A stretch of 51,192 nucleotides of DNA from JAOACQ01 sp049968515. Its GTDB lineage: Bacteria > Spirochaetota > Brevinematia > Brevinematales > JAOACQ01. A program made the position numbers and the translations under genes. Location of the stretch: NCBI GenBank assembly GCA_049968515.1, contig JBMFQR010000014.1:1-51192 (forward strand), written 5' to 3'. Below are positions 41,773 to 48,661 of the stretch, piece by piece (the stretch's first letter is position 1; each line of letters opens with the position of its first letter). The notes beneath the pieces were generated by a model that searched no databases, had not been told where the DNA came from, and worked only from the letters and a program-made list of their open reading frames with translations.

Positions 41773-41894
41773 CTGTCCAAAAAGCCGAAAGTGTCATTCT
41801 GAGCAAAACGAAAAATATGCAATTCCTAATGATGTCAACATATTCTTCATTTCATTCAGAATGACAGCAAAGAAATTTAAAACTTTTTGGACAG
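41773..41894. mobile_element. 122-bp nested inverted-repeat element (MITE/REP-like)
   Basis: Perfect 12-bp terminal inverted repeats, CTGTCCAAAAAG (41773-41784) and CTTTTTGGACAG (41883-41894), enclose a second inverted repeat with perfect 11-bp ends TGTCATTCTGA (41792-41802) and TCAGAATGACA (41856-41866). The inner arms stay largely complementary for about 28 bp, leaving a 19-nt loop. It has no coding capacity. The TGTCATTCTGAGC core is a motif I recall from short dispersed repeats in many unrelated bacterial genomes. A non-autonomous mobile or REP-type repeat is the likely identity; copy number cannot be judged from one window. Confidence 0.6.
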
Positions 41895-41910
41895 CAAGAG
41901 TTTTTTCTTC

Positions 41911-42127
41911 TTATGATAATACCTTTACAAAGCTATTTGTACTAACTGTATTTCCAGTACCGAGCTGTTCGTCAGCATTCTTACCCGTTTTCCCATAGAG
42001 TGCCATCTTCCTTTAGAGCCATAGTGTGATAAAAACCACAGGCTACTGCTTTTACCATAACATTTGCTGGGATACTGCTTGAAGAACTACCACATATTGA
42101 GGAACTGCTGCTTGAAGTTGTAATGGA
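41911..42127 (-). pseudogene. Truncated, frameshifted RCC1-repeat protein remnant
   Basis: Minus-strand translation from about 42127 gives a Ser-rich linker (TSSSSSSICGSSSSS), then IPANVMVKAVACGFYHTM and ALKEDGTLW, a textbook RCC1 repeat start. One extra base in the A-run after the Trp codon (near 41992) then shifts the frame to an early stop. In the next frame the repeat resumes as GKNADEQLGTGNTVSTNSF, then VKVLS and a stop at 41911-41913. No start codon or signal peptide precedes the Ser linker, and an in-frame stop lies at 42128-42130. It is a broken 3' fragment of a surface lipoprotein like the intact Delta-60 gene at 17770. The downstream edge lies 16 bp from the MITE-like element. Confidence 0.75.
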
Positions 42128-42203
42128 TTAGTATGCCTTGGGTTGCCAGAGGCAATCCAGAACATCCCTTCTCGATAAAGAGCCAAATTAAGAAATGGGG
42201 CTA

Positions 42204-43223
42204 CTATTGAATTATCAACCTTGCTTTCAAGTTTCCATTTTTGTACAATAGCTCAATGATTTTAGCAATGTCCTTTCCTGAAATTCCGAGCTGATTGAGA
42301 CTTTCGACAAGCTCACTTACGGTTGTTGAAGATTTAATATATCCTATATTTTTTTCCTCTTTTCTGGAAGAAAAAAATGAGGCTGGCTGAGTCTGTGTGC
42401 CAATGTTGACCTGCATATTCTTATATGAAATAGCAGCTTCTGAAATTACAACATTTCCCCCTGCTATTACAATTCCAGTAAGGCTATCGATAATAACACT
42501 TGGTTCGTCATTGATTTCCACTCTGAGGGAAAAAAGCTTTGATAGAACCTCAAGTTCATTTACACCCTCTGGAATTTTAAGCTTTATTGTATTTCCTGAG
42601 AAGGATACAAAATAATCCTTAAAATTCTTCTCTACCTCCGAGACAACTTTAAATACTGAAGAAACCCCAATGTTTTCATCAACAACGAGACTTACCTCCC
42701 TTTCCTCATTAAGAATTTTCTGTGAGAAGTTTTTTTCAACCCTCGCCCCCTGGGGTATAATCCCATTTATCCCCTTCGAATTTTTGTCCACTAAAATTTT
42801 GCCATGAGCAATGGCATATATTTCATTGTCTCCTCCGAGCAATGGTGTAACAATGAGTTCACCACCCTCAAGAGATTTTGCATCATAGACAGAAGAAACT
42901 TTAACATCAAGCATTGAGCCTGCCTGTGAAAATGGGGTCAGATTGGCGGTAACCAGAACAACAGCAGAGTTTTTTGCCTTTAATCTTTGGGGATCAACCC
43001 TGAAGCCGAAATTTTTTGCAATCATTGCAAGTATCTGTCTTGAGTGAGAGCCATTATCAGAATCACCAGTTCCCTTTAAACCAACAACTATGCCATAGCC
43101 GAGAAGGGGGTTTGATTGATAGCCTTCAATTGAAATGATGTTTTTAAGCTCAACCGTCGCAGAAAATATGACTCCCTTTACTAATAGTAAAAATCCTATA
43201 AGAAATGAAATTTTACCTCTCAT
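42204..43223 (-). CDS. flgI: Flagellar P-ring protein FlgI
   Basis: FlgI polymerises in the periplasm into the P ring, the bushing of the flagellar rod in the peptidoglycan layer. Residues 1-21 are a signal peptide. The N-terminal ELKNIISIEGYQSNPLLGYG and GLKGTGDSD, the central AVVLVTANLTPFSQAGSMLD and the block that reads GGELIVTPLLGG are all diagnostic. The C-terminus has the usual SELVESLNQLGISGKDIAKI. Length (339 aa) is slightly short but complete. It overlaps flgA by 11 bp and is the last gene of that pair; neither flgH nor flgJ follows, and a decayed region begins 77 bp downstream. FlgI implies a Gram-negative-type envelope. Confidence 0.95.
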   Translation of the reverse strand: MRGKISFLIGFLLLVKGVIFSATVELKNIISIEGYQSNPLLGYGIVVGLKGTGDSDNGSHSRQILAMIAKNFGFRVDPQRLKAKNSAVVLVTANLTPFSQAGSMLDVKVSSVYDAKSLEGGELIVTPLLGGDNEIYAIAHGKILVDKNSKGINGIIPQGARVEKNFSQKILNEEREVSLVVDENIGVSSVFKVVSEVEKNFKDYFVSFSGNTIKLKIPEGVNELEVLSKLFSLRVEINDEPSVIIDSLTGIVIAGGNVVISEAAISYKNMQVNIGTQTQPASFFSSRKEEKNIGYIKSSTTVSELVESLNQLGISGKDIAKIIELLYKNGNLKARLIIQ

Positions 43224-43884
43224 TTTCAGCCCTTACTTTCATAATTTTATTTTCATTCTGAACTAAATAAAAGCCGTCCGGAAGCCTTTTTACTATTTTC
43301 ACCTTAATCCTGATCTGCATATTCTTATTTGAGTAACAGAGATCCGCATCCTTTTCGCCTATATTTTTCAAAAAAATTCTTTTCTCTTCTTTTTTCCTTA
43401 CATTAAATTTTAAGCTAAAATTTGTCTCAACGCCAATTTCATTGGTGAAATAATAACCTTCGATGAAAATTTCTGCAATGTTATTTTGAATGGAATTTGA
43501 AATGTTTTCTACATAAATACTCACTGGAAGGCTTGAGTTAACATTAACATCAGTTATTTCATGCCCCTCGATGCTATTTTCAATAATGTGCTTCAAATTT
43601 TTGTCCGAAATGGGAGATACAATCCTTACATTTATACCCCTTCCCATAAGGATAACATCGTCAATTCTCTTTTTTGAAAGCATTTCAATAAGTTCTGAAG
43701 AACTATAAAATCTTGAAGTTAAATAAATCTCACCTATCAAAGCTGTGCTGTTTGAAAAAAGATTTTTTATTTGAGTTTTGTTCTGGTTTAAAATGATTTT
43801 TTCCTTTAAGTAAAGGGTTTCAGAAAAAATTGTGGAGAAAGCAAAGAAAAGAAAGAAAAATTTTGCCAGTAAAAGAAATCTCAT
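43213..43884 (-). CDS. flgA: Probable flagellar P-ring assembly chaperone FlgA
   Basis: A 223-residue exported protein directly upstream of, and overlapping, flgI. FlgA is the periplasmic chaperone for FlgI polymerisation. Residues 1-21 are a signal peptide (LAKFFFLFFAFSTIFS). The C-terminal KIVKRLPDGFYLVQNENKIM and the SKKRIDDVILMGRGINV segment fit FlgA-like proteins, but the SAF domain is poorly conserved. The call depends largely on the flgI neighbour. A weak sigma-28-like -10 element (43943-43950) lies upstream. Moderate confidence. Confidence 0.65.
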   Translation of the reverse strand: MRFLLLAKFFFLFFAFSTIFSETLYLKEKIILNQNKTQIKNLFSNSTALIGEIYLTSRFYSSSELIEMLSKKRIDDVILMGRGINVRIVSPISDKNLKHIIENSIEGHEITDVNVNSSLPVSIYVENISNSIQNNIAEIFIEGYYFTNEIGVETNFSLKFNVRKKEEKRIFLKNIGEKDADLCYSNKNMQIRIKVKIVKRLPDGFYLVQNENKIMKVRAENER

Positions 43885-43942
43885 CAGAAAATTACACTCC
43901 CATCTATCTGAATTTCTTAAAAGTTAACTCTCACCTTAGGAT

Positions 43943-43950
43943 TTATCGGA
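43943..43950 (-). promoter_or_regulatory. Weak sigma-28-like -10 element upstream of flgA
   Basis: TCCGATAA on the minus strand matches the FliA -10 box GCCGATAA at 7 of 8 positions and would start transcription about 50 bp before flgA. No TAAAG-type -35 box is found at the right distance, so support is partial. Confidence 0.3.
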
Positions 43951-43972
43951 ATTTTTTTTAAAATAAAAAATA

Positions 43973-44001
43973 TTGACAAAAAATTATGATGTAGGTAAAA
44001 T
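43973..44001 (+). promoter_or_regulatory. Predicted promoter with palindrome at the start point
   Basis: A perfect TTGACA (43973-43978), 17-bp spacer and TAAAAT (43996-44001, 5 of 6). The expected start near 44008 lies inside the palindrome GCATTATGTAATGC (44006-44019). It would transcribe about 200 nt of leader, including the hairpin at 44074-44113, before ftsI, or a separate short RNA. Confidence 0.6.
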
Positions 44002-44005
44002 TTAT

Positions 44006-44019
44006 GCATTATGTAATGC
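44006..44019. promoter_or_regulatory. Palindrome over a predicted transcription start
   Basis: GCATTA TG TAATGC is a perfect 6-bp inverted repeat covering the expected +1 of the promoter at 43973-44001, the usual place for a repressor operator. A second short palindrome, TTTGCATTGCAAA, follows at 44022-44034. Confidence 0.45.
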
Positions 44020-44073
44020 TTTTTGCATTGCAAATTTTTCCTATATTGCCAACCAATCCTCTTCAAAAATAGG

Positions 44074-44113
44074 GTCTGGGGTGTTGTCCGGTTTTTCCGG
44101 ACACCCCGCAGAC
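44074..44113. repeat. GC-rich long hairpin in the flgA-ftsI intergenic region
   Basis: GTCTG (44074-44078) pairs with CAGAC (44109-44113). Inside it, GGGTGT pairs with ACACCC and CCGG with CCGG around a T-rich loop. It is far more GC-rich than its surroundings. No T-run follows, so it is not a simple terminator. It could be a REP-like element or a structured leader or small RNA. Confidence 0.55.
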
Positions 44114-44150
44114 TTAAAGAGAAGTGAATAGTTATTTCAGTTTGTCTAGT

Positions 44151-44179
44151 TTGGCGATAATCTTTTACGTTTATATAAT
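44151..44179 (+). promoter_or_regulatory. Second predicted promoter, proximal to ftsI
   Basis: TTGGCG (44151-44156, 3 of 6) and a perfect TATAAT (44174-44179) with a 17-bp spacer, placing the start about 25 bp before ATG 44212. This is the likelier promoter for the ftsI gene itself. Confidence 0.45.
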
Positions 44180-44211
44180 TTTTTCCGATTTATTTAAAAA
44201 ATGGGTTTTTT

Positions 44212-45786
44212 ATGAGGAATGAAAGATTTGGTGTTTTCTTTTTTTTCTTTCTCTTATTTTTTCTCTTTATTGTTGCAAGAATACTTGTACTTTCATTGTT
44301 TCCGGATAAAAGATTATTAAAGAGCATTGAAGTTGGCGAAGTAAGGGGCAAAATACTTGATAGAAACGGAAAAGAACTTGCTCTATCAAAGGAATTCTTT
44401 TCGTTTTATATCCGTCCGGCAAGACTTTCAGAAGATAAGAAGAAAGCACTCTTTAATGAACTATCAAGAACAGGCTTGTTTGAAGCAGATGAGCTAAAGC
44501 TTTTTTTTACTGATAAGGATTTTGTCTGGATAAAGAGGAAAATGAGAAAGGAAGAGGCAGCTCCTCTAAAGGAATGGATTAATGAATTAAGAAAGAAAAA
44601 GATAATAAAGAGTGATGAACTCGGTATTTTGAGTGAGATGGGTCGTTTTTATCCCTATAGAGAGACATCTTTTTTAATAGGGAACGTTTCCATCGACAAT
44701 GCAGGTATTTCGGGCGTTGAATATACATACGATAGTATCCTTTCCGGTGGAACAAACATCCAGCTTTCTATAGATATAGACATTTCAGTAATATCCTATC
44801 AGGAACTCGGTAAGGCTGTTGAAGAAAATAGAGCCGAAGGTGGGAGTGTTGTCATTATTGACAATAGAAATATGGAGCTTCTTTCTCTTGTGAGCTATCC
44901 CTCATATGATCCAAATGCTAAAATACTATCTTCTGCCCAATTTTATTTTCCAGCGGTGAGCTATGTTTTTGAGCCCGGTTCAACTATGAAGATGTTTTCT
45001 ATGGCTTTTGCTATCGAAAATAAGATAGTGACACAGACAAAGCCTCTTTTTTATTGCCCGGGGCAAATACTTATATCCGGGATACCTTTCTCCTGTATTG
45101 CCGCACATGGCTATGTCTCACCGGAAACAATAATACAGAAGTCGTGCAATGTTGGAATGGTTCAGGTTGCTGATAGATTCAGAAGAGAGGATTTTTATAA
45201 TTTTATCTCAGACTTTGGTTTTGGGAGGGAACCGGAGTTGAAAATATATGGTGCAGAAAAGGGTATTCTTAGAGATTACAGAAGATGGTCAGTTTTATCG
45301 AAATATATGATTTCAATAGGTCAGGAGATTGGGGTTACAGCATTACAGCTTGCCATCGCAGCAAGTATAATTGCCAGAGGGGGAAGTTATAGAAAGCCTA
45401 TTTTAGTAAAATATCCCCCCGTTGAAAGTGCCACTTATGAGAAAGAGAAAGTGAGTGAGAATACCTCAAGGGTTCTAATTGAAATGATGAAAAAGGTAAT
45501 AAGTGAAGAAGGAACAGCATTGAGTGCAAAGATAGAGGGAATTTCTATTGCGGGAAAGACAGGGACCGGACAGATTGCAAAGCCAGATGGGAGTGGTTAT
45601 TATTCTGATCTTTATAACGCTGTTTTTGTGGGTTTCTTTCCTGCAGAGAAGCCGAGATATACCATTCTTGTAGTTATATATAAACCGAGGGGGGAATTTC
45701 ATACTGGCGGAGCTATAGCTGCCCCGGTTTTTGCTAATATAGTGAGAAGAATGTATATTAGTGGTAACTTTCTCAAGCAGGAATAA
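44212..45786 (+). CDS. ftsI: Class B penicillin-binding protein, FtsI/PBP3-like transpeptidase
   Basis: A bitopic transpeptidase that cross-links septal peptidoglycan during division. An N-terminal membrane helix (about residues 8-28) precedes the PBP dimerisation region (GEVRGKILDRNGKELALSK). The penicillin-binding domain has the active-site SxxK (Ser257-Lys260 in EPGSTMKMFS), SxN (KSCNVGM) and KTG (Lys449 in AGKTGTGQIA). At 524 aa it is a small class B PBP with no PASTA domains. Other genes of the division/cell-wall cluster (mraZ, mraW, murE) are absent, so it stands apart from the usual dcw cluster and may be an additional class B PBP. It is followed 3 bp later by the Maf-type gene. Confidence 0.85.
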   Translation: MRNERFGVFFFFFLLFFLFIVARILVLSLFPDKRLLKSIEVGEVRGKILDRNGKELALSKEFFSFYIRPARLSEDKKKALFNELSRTGLFEADELKLFFTDKDFVWIKRKMRKEEAAPLKEWINELRKKKIIKSDELGILSEMGRFYPYRETSFLIGNVSIDNAGISGVEYTYDSILSGGTNIQLSIDIDISVISYQELGKAVEENRAEGGSVVIIDNRNMELLSLVSYPSYDPNAKILSSAQFYFPAVSYVFEPGSTMKMFSMAFAIENKIVTQTKPLFYCPGQILISGIPFSCIAAHGYVSPETIIQKSCNVGMVQVADRFRREDFYNFISDFGFGREPELKIYGAEKGILRDYRRWSVLSKYMISIGQEIGVTALQLAIAASIIARGGSYRKPILVKYPPVESATYEKEKVSENTSRVLIEMMKKVISEEGTALSAKIEGISIAGKTGTGQIAKPDGSGYYSDLYNAVFVGFFPAEKPRYTILVVIYKPRGEFHTGGAIAAPVFANIVRRMYISGNFLKQE

Positions 45787-45789
45787 AAA

Positions 45790-47517
45790 ATGGAACTTAC
45801 CATTGTAGATTCAAAAGACTACAAAAACCTTAAAATCTCCCACGATTCAAAAACTCTCACAATTCACTCCCTTTATCCTTTTAAGGAGGCAGAAAGAATA
45901 GCTACTCATTTTAACACCTCAATGAATTATGTTGTGATTGCCGGTTTTGGACTTGGTTATATCGTGGAATATTTGCTTGAAAACACAAAGTTCAACATAA
46001 TACTATATGAGCACACAGTTGATATTATTGAGTTTGCAAAACAACACAGGGATTTAAGCAAGGTTTTCTCTTCACCAAGACTTAAGGTTTTCTTTAATAC
46101 AGAGGAAATGTTTGATTTTCTTGAGAAAAACTATATTAAGGAGTTTAATTTCTACATACACAGGTCTTACATTACTCTCTTTCCAGAAGTATATTCAAAT
46201 TTTGAAGGGTTGCTTGCCGCATATCTTTCTAAGAGACATATAAACCAGAACACACTTAAAAGATTTCAAAAAACCTGGCTAAAAAATATTATAAAAAACT
46301 CCATATTTTATTTTAGACTCCCCGGAATAAATAATATCAGACATAACTTCTCTGATAAACCTGCTGTAATAGTGGGTGCCGGTCCCTCATTAAGGAAAAA
46401 CATTAGTGTTTTAAAAGAGATTAATGACAGAGTTTTAATTATATCTACCGACACAGCTTTTTGTTATCTTGTAGAGAATGATATTTCTCCAGACTTTATC
46501 GTAACAGTAGACCCACAGGATAAAAACTCCCTTTATATTTCGGGAATTAAGAAAGGTAACCTTCCTTTTCTGGTTGCCGATAGTGCCACATCATTTATGA
46601 CCTTTGCAAAATATCCGGAGGATAAAATCATCATTTTTGATACAATTTTTCCTCTCTATAATGAATTGAAGGTTTTCTGGGGTGAAAAGGGCTACCTGAA
46701 ATCTGGTGGTTCTGTGTCTACAACTGCCTTTGATCTTGCCAGATTTCTGGGTTGCAGCCCAATCATATTTGTAGGACAGGACCTTGCTTATTCTGGATTT
46801 AAGACACACTCTGATAGCAATATTCTTGAAAGGATGCTCTTTTTCACTTCAAACAAGCTGAAAAATTTTGAGAGCTACAATGCTAAAAGCCTTATTGCAG
46901 CTGATAGAATAAGGGTGAGGGGGAATGTAGAGAATTTTGTGTTTACGGACAGGAAGTTTTTCACATTTATCGACTGGTTCAAGAAAGAGATAGAAGCTAC
47001 CGACGCCGATGTTATAAATGCCACTGAGGGTGGTGCATATATTGAAGGCACAAAAGTTTTCACACTATTGGATACTATCAAAAGCTTTAATATTTTGGGT
47101 AAATTTGATAAAAAGATTGAAGTTTTTTGTTTTCCACAAAAAGATGATAGAGCATTTCTTGATTTTCTGAAGGAGATGCTGGTTACAATTGACAATCTTA
47201 TCCCGCTTTCCCGTAAAGCAATAGATGCCTGCAAAAGGATGCTTGAAAGGACTGAGAATTTTAAGAATTACATTGAGAGACTGAATGACTTTGACTTTGC
47301 TTTGCTTAAGGCTTTGAAGTCAAAGCTTTCTGTCGGGAGATTTCTTGAATTGACAATGCAAAATTCAATCCAGAAACTGCTTGAAAGAGGTGAAGAAAAG
47401 GTTGAAATTTCAAGAGAGCTTATACAAAGCTGGCTTGATTTTTATAGTGAAGCAAACGATGGTTTAACGTATACAAGACATTTAATACTGAAAAGGTTGA
47501 ATTTTCTAAAAGATTAG
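45790..47517 (+). CDS. DUF115 / Maf-family protein (flagellin glycosylation type)
   Basis: A 575-residue protein of the MptE-like DUF115/Maf group. Family members are glycosyltransferase-like proteins that load nonulosonic acids such as pseudaminic acid on flagellin (Maf) or act in pterin metabolism (MptE). Diagnostic parts are KPAVIVGAGPSLRKNI, VLIISTDTAFCYLVENDI, and PDFIVTVDPQDKN in the central Rossmann-like domain, and GSVSTTAFDLARFLGCSPII with FVGQDLAYS. An N-terminal FGLGYIVEYLL region matches the MAF N-terminal module. No nonulosonic acid synthesis genes are near. It starts 3 bp after the PBP stop (AGGA ribosome site), so the two are co-translated. With flgA, flgI and flgM nearby a flagellin-modifying role is plausible. 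Confidence 0.8.
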   Translation: MELTIVDSKDYKNLKISHDSKTLTIHSLYPFKEAERIATHFNTSMNYVVIAGFGLGYIVEYLLENTKFNIILYEHTVDIIEFAKQHRDLSKVFSSPRLKVFFNTEEMFDFLEKNYIKEFNFYIHRSYITLFPEVYSNFEGLLAAYLSKRHINQNTLKRFQKTWLKNIIKNSIFYFRLPGINNIRHNFSDKPAVIVGAGPSLRKNISVLKEINDRVLIISTDTAFCYLVENDISPDFIVTVDPQDKNSLYISGIKKGNLPFLVADSATSFMTFAKYPEDKIIIFDTIFPLYNELKVFWGEKGYLKSGGSVSTTAFDLARFLGCSPIIFVGQDLAYSGFKTHSDSNILERMLFFTSNKLKNFESYNAKSLIAADRIRVRGNVENFVFTDRKFFTFIDWFKKEIEATDADVINATEGGAYIEGTKVFTLLDTIKSFNILGKFDKKIEVFCFPQKDDRAFLDFLKEMLVTIDNLIPLSRKAIDACKRMLERTENFKNYIERLNDFDFALLKALKSKLSVGRFLELTMQNSIQKLLERGEEKVEISRELIQSWLDFYSEANDGLTYTRHLILKRLNFLKD

Positions 47518-47562
47518 GTAAATAAAAATTGTAAGGCTAAACCATATAATTTCTATTCCCCT

Positions 47563-47627
47563 AAATAAAAAAGGTGGCTTTCCTTCTCTGCTAACGTCAA
47601 CCCAGCAAGCAGAAGAAAAACCACCTT
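47563..47627 (-). terminator. Intrinsic terminator downstream of flgM
   Basis: AAGGTGG (47571-47577) and CCACCTT (47621-47627) begin a long imperfect stem that continues through partly paired pyrimidine/purine arms. On the minus strand the hairpin is followed by a run of six T, then ATTT. It ends the TPR-folD-rsmI-flgM transcripts and sits between the convergent DUF115 and flgM genes. On the plus strand no T-run follows, so it is mostly unidirectional. Confidence 0.75.
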
Positions 47628-47650
47628 CTCTATAGTTAAGTGGCCGTGGT

Positions 47651-47944
47651 CTATAAACCGAGTGCTTTCATAATTCTTTCTGCTACAACGTTTATGACCT
47701 CTTCTTTGTTGTAATCACCTCTTGAAAGCTTCTCTCTTACTTCAGTGATTCTGTCTTCTCTAACGTCAGGAGTATTTTTCATTATTGAATTTAACTTCTC
47801 TTCCTCAAGCCTTTGTTTGGCTTCAGTCGAAATTTCTGCACTATCAGAGAGATTTCTTGCTTCTCCATCGCTTTTCTTTGTCACACGATTTATTCTTGAA
47901 TTATTGTCTACTCCCCTTATTCCATCAACACCACGAATTTCCAT
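47651..47944 (-). CDS. flgM: Anti-sigma-28 factor FlgM
   Basis: FlgM binds the flagellar sigma factor FliA until the hook is complete, when it is exported. The 97-residue length fits. The unstructured N-terminus has a small internal duplication (IRGVDGIRGVD). The sigma-binding C-terminus shows the family pattern: DSAEISTEAKQRLEEEKL, then DVREDRITEVREKLSRGDYN and the final amphipathic helix VINVVAERIMKAL. An excellent ribosome site (AGGAGG) lies 6 bp before the ATG. It is the last gene after TPR, folD and rsmI, with its own sigma-28-like promoter (47969-47996) and a terminator. FlgA and flgI 3.7 kb away make this a small flagellar neighbourhood. Confidence 0.85.
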   Translation of the reverse strand: MEIRGVDGIRGVDNNSRINRVTKKSDGEARNLSDSAEISTEAKQRLEEEKLNSIMKNTPDVREDRITEVREKLSRGDYNKEEVINVVAERIMKALGL

Positions 47945-47968
47945 AACATACCTCCTGAACTTAATCTA

Positions 47969-47996
47969 TTTTCGGAATATTAAATTTCAATCTTTA
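47969..47996 (-). promoter_or_regulatory. Sigma-28 (FliA)-like promoter for flgM
   Basis: On the minus strand TAAAGATT (47989-47996; TAAAG fits the FliA -35 box) is followed after 12 bp by TCCGAAAA (47969-47976; 6 of 8 to GCCGATAA). The usual spacer is 11. It overlaps the end of rsmI and would give an 18-nt leader carrying the AGGAGG site. FlgM genes of many bacteria have a sigma-28 promoter. Confidence 0.55.
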
Positions 47997-48661
47997 GCTT
48001 TATTAAAAAAAGCTAAGGTAAACTCCCCTTTTTCCCTAACTCCTTTGCTTATAATATCTTCTACCCTGCCAGTTATAAACTCTTCATTCTCCTTTGTCAT
48101 CTCTCTTCCAATTATTATTTCGACATTTCCAAAGATTTTATTAATGATAGTTAAAATTTTTTTTATCTGATATGGTGAAGTAAATAAAACTATTGTGGCT
48201 TCAATATTTACGAATTTTTCCAGCTCCCTTTTTATCTTCCCCTCTGACTTTGGCAAAAATCCCAGAAAAACTATGTTTTTTGCTGAAAAGTTTGAAATCG
48301 AAAGAATTGTAGATAATGCCGATACGCCGGGAATGGGGACAATTTCAATTCCGCTTTCTCTTGCAAGAGATATTAGTCTTTTGCCCGGGTCTGAAATCAG
48401 TGGAGTGCCGGCATCACTAACCAGTGCAACATCCTTACCGGAAAGTATTTCTTTAACAATGCCTTTTGCACTATTTTCTTCCGTTTTCGGAGAAAATTCA
48501 AAGAGTCTTTTTTTTATGTTAAAGTGGGAAAGCAACTTAAGATGTCTATCTATATTTTCGCAGGCTATAATATCAACACTTTTAAGGGTCTCAATTGCTC
48601 TTAATGTTATGTCGTTCAGATTTCCTATGGGAGTTGCTACGACAAAAAGCTTGCCAGCCAT
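47987..48661 (-). CDS. rsmI: 16S rRNA 2'-O-ribose C1402 methyltransferase RsmI
   Basis: RsmI methylates the 2'-OH of C1402 in the decoding centre of 16S rRNA. The tetrapyrrole-methylase fold is clear: LFVVATPIGNLNDITLRAIE, GKDVALVSDAGTPLISDPG and IPGVSALSTILSISNF. In most RsmI the second block reads EDTR followed by LLSHF; here it reads ENIDRHLKLLSHF, so the conserved DTR is replaced. Length (224 aa) is slightly shorter than E. coli RsmI. Its start directly abuts the folD stop (TGA then ATG). The next gene, flgM, lies 42 bp downstream with its own promoter inside the rsmI end. Confidence 0.92.
   Translation of the reverse strand: MAGKLFVVATPIGNLNDITLRAIETLKSVDIIACENIDRHLKLLSHFNIKKRLFEFSPKTEENSAKGIVKEILSGKDVALVSDAGTPLISDPGKRLISLARESGIEIVPIPGVSALSTILSISNFSAKNIVFLGFLPKSEGKIKRELEKFVNIEATIVLFTSPYQIKKILTIINKIFGNVEIIIGREMTKENEEFITGRVEDIISKGVREKGEFTLAFFNKAKD

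Noticed and set aside
41765..41998. 77-residue plus-strand open frame over the hairpin element
   Set aside because: It spans the inverted-repeat element and the RCC1 remnant on the opposite strand; it has no ribosome site or protein-like composition.
44153..44160. GGCGATAA as a sigma-28 -10 box for ftsI
   Set aside because: No TAAAG box lies at the right distance, and the same bases are better explained as part of a sigma-70 promoter with TATAAT at 44174.
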